From: Bacteroidetes bacterium QH_10_64_19
GTDB taxonomy: Bacteria; Bacteroidota; Rhodothermia; Rhodothermales; Salinibacteraceae
Assembly (NCBI GenBank): GCA_003023125.1
Contig: PXSY01000006.1
Span: forward strand, 1 to 5,133
DNA length: 5,133 bases
Direction: 5' to 3'
Part shown: positions 1-5,133 of the stretch, piece by piece
Layout: the number at the start of each line of letters is the position of its first letter
Numbering within the stretch: position 1 is the stretch's first letter
Program-made: the position numbers and the translations under genes
The notes under the pieces: model-generated
Database searches by the model: none
Seen by the model: only the letters and a program-made list of their open reading frames with translations
Told to the model about the DNA's origin: nothing

Positions 1-191
1 GAGCATTTTCGATGTGGGACTCCAAACTTTGCGGATGCGGAAGCCCAAAGAGCTCTGATTTCGTCTCGCCCGAGTAGTATGTAAGCTGCTAGACGCGGAT
101 GCTTGTAAATTTCTATTTCACCAAAATTCCAGCACGGCGTCAACCGTTATTCTACGGGTTGAATACGCGATCTCAAATTCCCAAATTACGA
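1..191. other. Intergenic or 3' end of an upstream gene; AT-richer, no confident gene
   Basis: No gene can be supported here. All three plus-strand frames are open from the left edge, to stops at 56-58 (TGA), 75-77 (TAG) and 82-84 (TAA). The last codons of an upstream gene may lie here, but the frames cannot be told apart by eye. From about 85 the stretch is noticeably richer in A and T than the flanking genes. It contains one imperfect hairpin, TCAACC (140-145) against GGTTGA (157-162). No T-tract follows it, so it is not a convincing terminator. Confidence 0.4.
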
Positions 192-303
192 CCCGTCATC
201 CCGATAGTGGTCGGGACACGTCGAGCGGAGTCGAGACACGAGCGAGGCGACTGACGCAGTAAATCTCCCTGGAGAGGACTGCCGGTCTCCATAGAGGCTC
301 CTC
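192..303. repeat. Palindrome-rich block, probable dispersed intergenic repeat
   Basis: Several short inverted repeats are packed together. TCCCGA (199-204) pairs with TCGGGA (211-216), extended by one T-G wobble around an AGTG loop. TCGA occurs at 221-224 and again at 231-234, in the string TCGAGCGGAGTCGA. TCTCC (264-268) pairs with GGAGA (271-275), and that GGAGA can instead pair with TCTCC at 286-290. GAGG (294-297) pairs with CCTC (300-303). Blocks beginning GTCATCCCGA and containing TCGAGCGGAGTCGAGACA-like and AGCGAGGCGACTGACGCAGT-like segments are familiar from memory as multi-copy intergenic repeats in Bacteroidota/Rhodothermota-type genomes. The structure is seen directly; the claim that it is multi-copy is inference. 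It ends about 100 bases before the next gene and could be transcribed as its leader. Confidence 0.45.
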
Positions 304-400
304 CTGAATGCTGAGGTTCACTGCTGCCCATCGATTCGCATCGGGACCCCTATTCCTTTCGATTTAGACCTAACTTTCAACCATTGCTCAATACAATACC

Positions 401-1984
401 ATGACCAGAACGTTATTCTCGGTACTTCTCGCATTTCTCGTCGCCACGGCCCTCGGCGTGAGCCCAGTCCAGGCCCAGACCGCTGACGTCAACAACGGCC
501 TTTACGGCAAGCTCGGGGTGGGCTTCTCGAACTACACCGGCGATATGCCCATCCAGAACAGCACCTATCCCGTCGATCTGCAGAACTTCGTAAGGTTCTC
601 CGACGGAACCGCGTCCGGGTTCCCCTACATGCTGGACGGAGAGCTGGGATACCAGTTCTCCCCGAAGTGGGGGCTGGCCTTCGGCTTCCAGGGCGGGAAC
701 TACCCGATGGTGGGATACTCTACCGGGACCGGTGACATTTCGGACTCCTGGCGCTACACGCCGCACCTGTTGGCTCGCTACACGTTCGGGACCCCGGGGG
801 AGTCGATCTCGTTCTACCTCGACGCAGGGGCCAACGCGACGTTTGGGGGACAAGGCAACGCGAGCACCGGCTACGGCCCCTCCGTGGGCGGCGGCGTAGA
901 CATCCCGGTCAGCGACGGGCTCTCGTTCTACGTCGAGTCTCGGTTCAACGGCACGCTTCCGGACGACGCGGTCGACGGCACGACCGGCACCGAGAACAGA
1001 TCCGGAGGGTCGACCAACAAGACAAGCAATCCGCAGGGAAGCTTCCTGAACGGAATTGACTCCATCAACCAGCTCCTTGGCTTCGGCCTGAAGTTCAGCC
1101 TGACCTCACCGGTCCCCCCGCGCGTGGTGGCGCTCGACGGCCCATCCAGCGTGCAGGTCGGCGAGTCGGTGACGTACGCGGCCACGGTTAACGAGGAGGA
1201 AGCAGATCGCCCGCTTTCCTACCAGTGGCGGTTCGGGGACGGAAGCGTCGGTTCGGGCCTGACGGCGTCTCACACGTACAACGAGCCGGGCACCTACACC
1301 GTCTCGTTTACTGCCAGCAACGACGTGGGGGAGGCAAGCGAGTCGCTTACGGTGGAGGTTACGTCCCTCCCGCAGCCGGCCCAGATTGCGTCGGTCAACG
1401 CCAACCCGAACCCGGCCGAGGCGGGACAAACGGTCCGCTTCAGCAGCAACGTGGAGGGGAACAGCCCCATCACGTACAGCTGGAGCTTCGGCGACGGGGG
1501 GTCTGCGATGGGCCAGTCTCCGACCTACACCTACGACGAGGCGGGGCAGTACACCGCGCGTCTCAACGTTTCCAACGAGGCCGGGGAGGACACCCGCACG
1601 GTCACCGTTCGCGTCGACCGCGCGCTGCCGGACATCTGCACGACGGTCGGGGAGCTCAACTCCGCCTTCTTCCAGCGCAACTCCAGCACCCTCACCCAGG
1701 AGGCGGAGGGAAGCCTCCGGGAAAACGCCGATGTGCTCGGCCAGTGCCCGAACCTGACGGCTCGGGTGGAAGGCTTCGCCGGGCCGGATGAGCGGAACCC
1801 GCGGTCCCTGTCGGAGGACCGGGCCGAGGCGGTGGCGGAGTTTTACGAGAGCAACGGCGTGCCCGCCGACCGCGTGATGGCCCGCGGCCAGGGGCAGGTG
1901 GAGGGGGTGACCACCAAGAAGGGCGGCACGCGCCAGTACCGCCGGGCCGACACCATTCCCGAGCGTGAGGGCGACGGCATGTAG
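401..1984 (+). CDS. Outer-membrane protein: barrel-like domain, two PKD domains, divergent OmpA C-terminal domain
   Basis: A 527-residue envelope protein. Residues 1-25 form a Sec signal peptide: a Thr-Arg start, a hydrophobic core, and V-Q-A before cleavage at A25/Q26. Residues about 31-235 are Gly/Tyr/Phe-rich with alternating polarity and end in GFGLKFSLT, as in a small outer-membrane beta-barrel. Two PKD domains follow, about 240-320 and 327-406, with signatures WRFGDG (276-281) and WSFGDG (361-366), each closing on a Y-x-x-x-G-x-Y strand. Residues about 410-520 are an OmpA-type domain: a Cys pair C413/C449, the helix motif LSEDRA (470-475), then GVPADRVMARGQGQ. The usual diaminopimelate-binding Asp is replaced (GFAG, 458-461), while the Arg of LSxxRA (R474) is kept. 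The likely role is tethering the outer membrane to peptidoglycan, with the PKD domains as periplasmic spacers. The ATG at 401 was chosen because the signal peptide starts there; no Shine-Dalgarno sequence precedes it. It is followed by its own terminator, so it is probably monocistronic. Confidence 0.9.
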   Translation: MTRTLFSVLLAFLVATALGVSPVQAQTADVNNGLYGKLGVGFSNYTGDMPIQNSTYPVDLQNFVRFSDGTASGFPYMLDGELGYQFSPKWGLAFGFQGGNYPMVGYSTGTGDISDSWRYTPHLLARYTFGTPGESISFYLDAGANATFGGQGNASTGYGPSVGGGVDIPVSDGLSFYVESRFNGTLPDDAVDGTTGTENRSGGSTNKTSNPQGSFLNGIDSINQLLGFGLKFSLTSPVPPRVVALDGPSSVQVGESVTYAATVNEEEADRPLSYQWRFGDGSVGSGLTASHTYNEPGTYTVSFTASNDVGEASESLTVEVTSLPQPAQIASVNANPNPAEAGQTVRFSSNVEGNSPITYSWSFGDGGSAMGQSPTYTYDEAGQYTARLNVSNEAGEDTRTVTVRVDRALPDICTTVGELNSAFFQRNSSTLTQEAEGSLRENADVLGQCPNLTARVEGFAGPDERNPRSLSEDRAEAVAEFYESNGVPADRVMARGQGQVEGVTTKKGGTRQYRRADTIPEREGDGM

Positions 1985-2090
1985 CCTCGCCCTCTTCGGC
2001 GGCATGTAGCCTGGCCGCCCTCCGACGGCCTGGCCGCTCTCCGACGGCATGTAACCTCGCCGCCCTCTCCATCGGGCTCACCGCTCTCCG
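1971..2090 (+). repeat. Degenerate direct repeats spanning and copying the stop codon
   Basis: The string GGCATGTAGCCT, which carries the last Met codon and the TAG stop of the preceding gene, occurs at 1976-1987 and exactly again at 2001-2012, with a variant GGCATGTAACCT at 2046-2057. Between them a shortened copy (from 2027) has GGCCTGGCCGCTCTCC and lacks the ATGTAG. Each copy is followed by a CTCGCC/TGGCCGC-type stretch and usually CTCTCC or CCTCC; a further decayed unit ends at about 2089. Spacing between copies is about 25, 26 and 19 bases. The array lies in the 3' untranslated region, just before the terminator. It could come from slippage or from tandem duplication of the gene's 3' end. 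Confidence 0.6.
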
Positions 2091-2105
2091 TTTCGAGCCC
2101 TCCCC

Positions 2106-2142
2106 GGCGGGTCTGTCCAAACCGGACAGACCCGCCTTTTTT
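2106..2142 (+). terminator. Rho-independent terminator after the OmpA/PKD gene
   Basis: A perfect 13-bp stem, GGCGGGTCTGTCC (2106-2118) against GGACAGACCCGCC (2124-2136), closes a five-base AAACC loop and is followed directly by six T residues (2137-2142). The T-tract is only on the plus-strand 3' side, so it serves the gene ending at 1984. The opposite strand has no T-run after the hairpin, so it is not an obvious bidirectional terminator for the convergent kinase gene. Confidence 0.93.
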
Positions 2143-2452
2143 GTGATCTCTTGACGCGTCTCCCCGGGCGCCGAAAGGAATTGAGTGCGGGCTCCCGGTG
2201 CGGAATCTTGCGGCAAGAAGCCTCTCTGTATTCGGGGGAATCCGGGGTCGAATTCAGAACCGATGGCCTACTCGATCCGACCCTGGGACGATCGTAGCCT
2301 CTTCCTTCCGGCAGCGCCGTTGGAGTTTGAGCAGGAATGTCGGATTGCGGAAAACGCACATCCGCCCGCGAGATTCAGGACCAGGGGCAAATCGTCCACT
2401 TCGGGATCCCCTCCCCAATGTTCGCCCACCAAAATTTTCAATTTTCCCACCG
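2143..2452. other. Convergent intergenic region
   Basis: This stretch lies between the terminator of the plus-strand envelope gene and the 3' end of the minus-strand kinase gene. Plus-strand frames running through it read into the kinase antisense and look like noise (Pro/Arg-rich, no family resemblance). It contains a small hairpin, TCTTG (2206-2210) against CAAGA (2214-2218), and the AT-rich palindrome annotated separately. One doubtful short minus-strand frame is listed separately. No promoter or RNA gene was recognised. Confidence 0.5.
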
Positions 2453-2456
2453 TCAC
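2268..2456 (-). CDS. Doubtful small reading frame overlapping the kinase stop codon
   Basis: A 62-codon frame with a GTG start at 2456-2454 that overlaps the TGA stop of the kinase gene (2455-2453) in the four-base arrangement GTGA, a common form of translational coupling. The first third, with LKILVGE near residues 6-12 followed by an acidic stretch PEVDD, faintly resembles the first strand of a response-regulator receiver domain. The conserved acidic pair, the phospho-accepting Asp and the rest of that fold are absent. The C-terminal half is Ser/Arg/Asn-rich and looks non-coding. It could be a chance frame, a short coupled peptide, or the remnant of a partner regulator. I favour chance. Confidence 0.15.
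   Translation of the reverse strand: MTVGKLKILVGEHWGGDPEVDDLPLVLNLAGGCAFSAIRHSCSNSNGAAGRKRLRSSQGRIE
2425..2451. repeat. AT-rich palindrome flanked by CCCACC direct repeats
   Basis: AAAATT (2431-2436) and AATTTT (2440-2445) form a six-pair stem around TTC, flanked on both sides by the identical hexamer CCCACC (2425-2430 and 2446-2451). It ends one base before the kinase stop codon. On the minus strand it reads AAAATT-GAA-AATTTT and then GGTGGG, so the arm ends in four T residues but no longer T-tract follows. It may be a weak terminator for the kinase transcript or a protein-binding site. Confidence 0.35.
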
Positions 2457-4495
2457 ACCGTCTCACGTCCCACCTCCACCCCCGTCAGCTCGAACCGCGC
2501 CCCCCCGGCACGCCCGCCCGTGACACAGGGAGTCCAGCCGTGGCCCTCCGCAATGGTCCGCACAATGCCCAGGCCCAGCCCCGTCCCCGTGCTGCTGCCC
2601 GAGTAGCCCTCCTCGAATACCTTCTCACGCTTCTCCGGCGGAACACCCGGCCCGTCGTCCTCCACGTAGAAGCCGTCCGCATGGGCCCCGACCCACACCG
2701 TCACGTCATTGCCCCCGTGCTCCACGGCATTGCGAAACAGGTTCTCCAGCAGCCGCTGGAGGCGCTCCTCGTCGGCCCGGACCGATACGTCGTCTTCGAG
2801 GCGCAGTGTCGCCGCCGCCGTGTCGACCTGGCCCCAACTCGTTCGGGCCACGGACGGAAGGGCGGGCATGGACCGCTCCTCGTCGGGAATGTCTTGCCCA
2901 CCGCGCGCAAGGGCCAGCACGTCCTGAATGATGTGGTCCATGCGGTCGAGAGCCGTCTCCAGAACATCCAGGTGCTCGGGACTGTCCTCGGCCCGGACCA
3001 GGTCGAGTCGCATGGTCGCCACGTTGAGCGGATTGCGGAGGTCGTGGGAGAGCACCGCTGCGAAGCTGTCGAGCCGCTCGTTCTTGCGCTTGAGGCGACG
3101 GGCGGATCGCTGCTGCTCGAGTTCGTAGCTGGCCCACTGCGTCATCAGCTCCACGAAGGTCCGCTCCTGCTCCATGAAGACATCCTTTCGGGCTTCGGCA
3201 TCGGCGAAGCAGAACGTCCCGTACAGCTCCCCGTCCACCACCACCTTCGACCCGATGTACGCTTCGGCCTCAGCGTCGTGGACCGTCAGCAAGTCGTCCT
3301 GCTCGATGGTCTTCTGACAGTAGGATTCCGACAGCGGACAGGTGGCCCCGGGCCGAAGGTCCGGATGGGTCCCGAGGGCATACACGATCTCCTGGGTCCC
3401 TTCCGAGATCCGGCTCAGAAACCCCTCCGACACCCCTAAATACTCCCGGCCCAGATCCAGAAGCTGATGAGTTTTCGATTCGAATGAGACCTCCTGATCG
3501 GCCGTGACGCGGTACATCTGGCGCAGGGCCGTTTGCTCCCGCCGCAGGGCCCGCTCGGCACGTTTTTGTTCGGTAATGTCGGCGATGGCCCCGTCGTAGT
3601 ACTGTACCGATCCATCGCTCTCCCGCACGACCCTTCCATTGAGAAGGCCGGTGAACGTTGACCCGTCGCGCCGGCGGAGCTCCACCTCGTGGCCGTCGAC
3701 GAACTCGGACCGCTGAAGTAGCGCGTTCCGCTCCGGGCGCTCCTCGGGATTGGAGTAGAGGGTGGCGGGGTCCATCCGCTGCATCTCGTCCGGGTCGTCG
3801 TACCCAAACATCTCCGCGAAGGCCTGATTGACGTAAACCAGTCCCTTGCCGGGGACCGATCGATAGATGCCGTCCGACACGTTTTCGGTGATGGCCCGGA
3901 GCCGTTCCTCGCGCTCACGGAGCTTCTCGCGGGTCGCCAGGAACGCCTGGATCGTGATGGTCTCCAGAATGGCCAGCGCGGCCATGCTCCCCAACAGCAC
4001 CAGTGCGCTGTTTAGCGAGGTGGGGCTCACGAGGACCGCCCCGACGGTGCCCAGGAAGCCAACGCCCAGAAACCAGAGCACGGGCTGGATGGTGCGGCAT
4101 CCCATCCGCAGGACCACGGTGGCGACGGCGTAGAGCAGCAGCAGGCCCAGTGCGTAGTCCGCCGCGAAGCGGTTGAGAGCGGCAATCCAGATGAACCACC
4201 CAAACACGCCGTACAGGCCCACCTGCACCCCCACCGCGTAGTTGCGTCGGATCCATCGCGGGCCGTACGAGATGGCCAGCAGGGCGAGCAGCAGCCCCGA
4301 CACGCTGATGCGCGCCCACAGGGGGTCGACGGCCTCGACTTGGCCCGCGGCGTATAGGGGAATGAACAGCAAATTGAGGACGGCCCCCAGAACGCTCAGG
4401 AGGCGGTAGATCTGAATCTGTGTCTTTTTTCGGAGGGAGAGCGCCTCGTCCGTGGGACGGAAGACCGCAGAGGCCTGGAAGAGCAGCGATTCCAT
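2453..4495 (-). CDS. Orphan membrane sensor histidine kinase (6 TM-PAS-GAF-HisKA-HATPase_c)
   Basis: A 680-residue sensor kinase expected to autophosphorylate and pass phosphate to a response regulator; none is encoded in the window. About six hydrophobic segments (near 29-50, 58-77, 86-107, 112-130, 136-157, 161-185) with short loops put the later domains in the cytoplasm. A charged linker leads to a PAS domain (about 198-311, ending DGAIADITEQ). A GAF domain follows (about 335-462) with CPLSESYC (386-393), DGELYGTFCF (421-430) and ERTFVELMTQW. HisKA carries the phospho-accepting H484 in SHDLRNPL. HATPase_c has an N-box with N585 and N589, a G1 box DDGPG (613-617) and a G2 box GTGLGLGI (637-644), so catalysis looks intact. 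The wording of the kinase core and GAF resembles haloarchaeal kinases. The ATG at 4495 is the first start after an in-frame TGA (4522-4520); no Shine-Dalgarno sequence is visible. The gene converges on the OmpA/PKD gene. Family is certain; the signal is unknown. Confidence 0.95.
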   Translation of the reverse strand: MESLLFQASAVFRPTDEALSLRKKTQIQIYRLLSVLGAVLNLLFIPLYAAGQVEAVDPLWARISVSGLLLALLAISYGPRWIRRNYAVGVQVGLYGVFGWFIWIAALNRFAADYALGLLLLYAVATVVLRMGCRTIQPVLWFLGVGFLGTVGAVLVSPTSLNSALVLLGSMAALAILETITIQAFLATREKLREREERLRAITENVSDGIYRSVPGKGLVYVNQAFAEMFGYDDPDEMQRMDPATLYSNPEERPERNALLQRSEFVDGHEVELRRRDGSTFTGLLNGRVVRESDGSVQYYDGAIADITEQKRAERALRREQTALRQMYRVTADQEVSFESKTHQLLDLGREYLGVSEGFLSRISEGTQEIVYALGTHPDLRPGATCPLSESYCQKTIEQDDLLTVHDAEAEAYIGSKVVVDGELYGTFCFADAEARKDVFMEQERTFVELMTQWASYELEQQRSARRLKRKNERLDSFAAVLSHDLRNPLNVATMRLDLVRAEDSPEHLDVLETALDRMDHIIQDVLALARGGQDIPDEERSMPALPSVARTSWGQVDTAAATLRLEDDVSVRADEERLQRLLENLFRNAVEHGGNDVTVWVGAHADGFYVEDDGPGVPPEKREKVFEEGYSGSSTGTGLGLGIVRTIAEGHGWTPCVTGGRAGGARFELTGVEVGRETV

Positions 4496-4728
4496 GAGCG
4501 CGTATCGCCGCAGAGATGATCAAGACAGCTTGGGGGTAGCGGGGCCGGACGCACGTGCAGCCGGGTGGGAACTCAGACGGCCCGACGCCGACAGTGAAGA
4601 AACCGTGCACTCGCTCCGGAAACAACTGGCAGATGCGCGGCTCCGTTCCCGGTGCCGCCGCACTTACGTAGACCCGAGAATCACGTAGGGAGACGTGTTC
4701 ACGAAGGGGTTTTCGGATGCGTAGCTAA
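4496..4728. other. Upstream region of the kinase gene, no gene recognised
   Basis: This should hold the leader and promoter of the minus-strand kinase gene. No sequence close to a standard -35/-10 pair, or to the Bacteroidota-type TTTG/TAnnTTTG pair, stands out on the minus strand. The part nearest the kinase (about 4540-4660) is GC-rich, and the distal part (about 4660-4760) is less so. Frames crossing it on either strand lack recognisable protein features. The only visible structure is the ACGT-core palindrome cluster at 4665-4703. Confidence 0.4.
4665..4703. promoter_or_regulatory. Cluster of ACGT-core palindromes, possible operator
   Basis: TACGTA (4665-4670) is a perfect palindrome. CACGT (4682-4686) and ACGTG (4693-4697) form an inverted repeat around AGGGAG. 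CGTG (4694-4697) and CACG (4700-4703) form another around TT. Three overlapping dyads sharing an ACGT/CACG core within 40 bases, about 170-210 bases upstream of the kinase start and close to the broken frame on the other side, could bind a dimeric regulator. No specific regulator can be named, and chance is possible in GC-rich DNA. Confidence 0.25.
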
Positions 4729-5133
4729 TGTTTCTCCCTCGACCTGCTTGATTATCGAGACTCAACGTCCATCTATGGAGGCGTTCTCCCCGGATTGGGG
4801 CCGCCCGGGACGAGGTCTGTGGGGACCGAGCGCGTGGCCCGGTACCGCGACTAGGGCGCCTCTATCATCGACGCCATCGATCTTGAATCCACCGGCCCCA
4901 CCGACAAACGGGCCGCCACCATCGCCGACAACGTGGTGTCCGGCTGATTGGCGGATCGCAGAGCTCCCGCCGGGCTCGACATCCACGTCTACCAGCTCCG
5001 CGTCTACCAGCAAAGCAATCCGGCGAAGAAGGTCTAAGCAATGGACCTGCACCCGGGCGTGCGGTACCTGTGAGATTCAGAGGCAGAGCACCTGTCCAAG
5101 GGGGCACTGACCGACGCAAACGACAACGGTCGG
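4729..5133 (+). pseudogene. Stop-riddled coding relic of an unrecognised gene, running off the right edge
   Basis: One plus-strand frame keeps coding character from just after a TAA (4726-4728) to the right edge but is interrupted by TAG (4852-4854), TGA (4945-4947), TAA (5035-5037) and TGA (5071-5073). The segments between stops read like protein: for example ASIIDAIDLESTGPTDKRAA after the first stop, LDIHVYQLRVYQQSNPAKKV before the third, and MDLHPGVRYL between the third and fourth. About 25 of the 30 codons between the first two stops, and 24 of the 29 between the second and third, end in G or C, as expected for coding DNA in this genome. TGA and TAG serve as normal stops in the intact genes, so recoding is unlikely. 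The part before 4852 is less convincing, and small frameshifts may be hidden there. I do not recognise the family. Long open frames elsewhere in the region (one plus-strand frame, one minus-strand frame) are Pro/Ser/Thr- or Gly/Val-rich and look like shadows. Confidence 0.45.

Noticed and set aside
1..84. C-terminal end of an upstream plus-strand gene
   Set aside because: Three frames are open from the edge with no distinguishing feature, so no single frame can be defended.
140..162. TCAACC/GGTTGA hairpin as a terminator of an upstream gene
   Set aside because: The stem is short with a bulge, and no T-tract follows on either strand.
376..397. TACAAT (392-397) as a -10 promoter box for the OmpA/PKD gene
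   Set aside because: It ends three bases before the ATG and has no suitably spaced -35 box. It would imply an almost leaderless transcript, for which there is no other support.
1106..2050. A 314-codon minus-strand open frame opposite the OmpA/PKD gene
   Set aside because: It is an antisense shadow of GC-rich coding DNA, rich in Arg, Val, Gly and His, with no recognisable domain. The plus-strand frame has a signal peptide and clear domains.
2198..3439. A 413-codon plus-strand open frame opposite the kinase gene
   Set aside because: It crosses a non-coding stretch and then mirrors the kinase codons. The kinase motifs on the minus strand are unambiguous.
4861..4950. DLESTG in the relic as the first motif of a DEDD-type 3'-5' exonuclease (usually DxETTG)
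   Set aside because: Only six residues match. The later exonuclease motifs are not visible, and the surrounding relic text does not follow that family.
4762..5052. A 96-codon minus-strand open frame in the right-hand region
   Set aside because: Its Val/Gly/Asp-rich text lies opposite the frame-1 relic and looks like its antisense shadow. No domain was recognised.
4652..5110. A 152-codon plus-strand open frame in the right-hand region
   Set aside because: Its protein is low-complexity Pro/Ser/Thr/Arg text, as expected from the +1 frame of a GC-rich gene. The neighbouring frame 1 reads like a real but broken protein.
1..5133. CRISPR array, insertion sequence or tRNA gene
   Set aside because: No regularly spaced identical repeats with spacers, no transposase text with terminal inverted repeats, and no cloverleaf-like stretch was seen.

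Overview
The window looks like a piece of chromosome from a GC-rich, probably halophilic bacterium of the Salinibacter/Rhodothermota type. This is an inference. It rests on an outer-membrane OmpA-type protein with a Sec signal peptide (so a Gram-negative envelope), start codons without a Shine-Dalgarno sequence, visibly acidic proteins, and a sensor kinase whose catalytic core reads like those of haloarchaea. Exchange of genes between Salinibacter and haloarchaea is established knowledge.

Layout. Bases 1-400 hold no confident gene: an AT-richer stretch is followed by a block of short palindromes (about 192-303) that resembles a dispersed intergenic repeat. At 401-1984 (+) lies an envelope protein with a signal peptide, a beta-barrel-like domain, two PKD domains and a divergent OmpA C-terminal domain. 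Its stop codon sits inside a degenerate direct-repeat array (about 1971-2090), followed by a near-ideal intrinsic terminator (2106-2142). Bases 2143-2452 are a convergent intergenic region with an AT-rich palindrome and one doubtful small reading frame. At 2453-4495 (-) lies a large orphan histidine kinase: six membrane segments, then PAS, GAF, HisKA and HATPase_c. Bases 4496-4728 are the kinase's upstream region, with a cluster of ACGT-core palindromes. From about 4729 to the right edge, one plus-strand frame has coding-like codons and plausible protein text but is broken by four stop codons; I read it as the relic of an unrecognised gene.

The two intact genes converge and need not work together. 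The envelope protein probably links the outer membrane to peptidoglycan. The kinase probably senses a membrane-linked or intracellular (redox or small-molecule) cue and passes phosphate to a response regulator encoded elsewhere. No mobile element, CRISPR array or RNA gene was recognised. The most noteworthy signals are the haloarchaeal-like kinase core, the stop-riddled relic, the repeat array copying the stop codon, and the loss of the usual peptidoglycan-binding aspartate in the OmpA domain. I found no convincing new multi-gene system.
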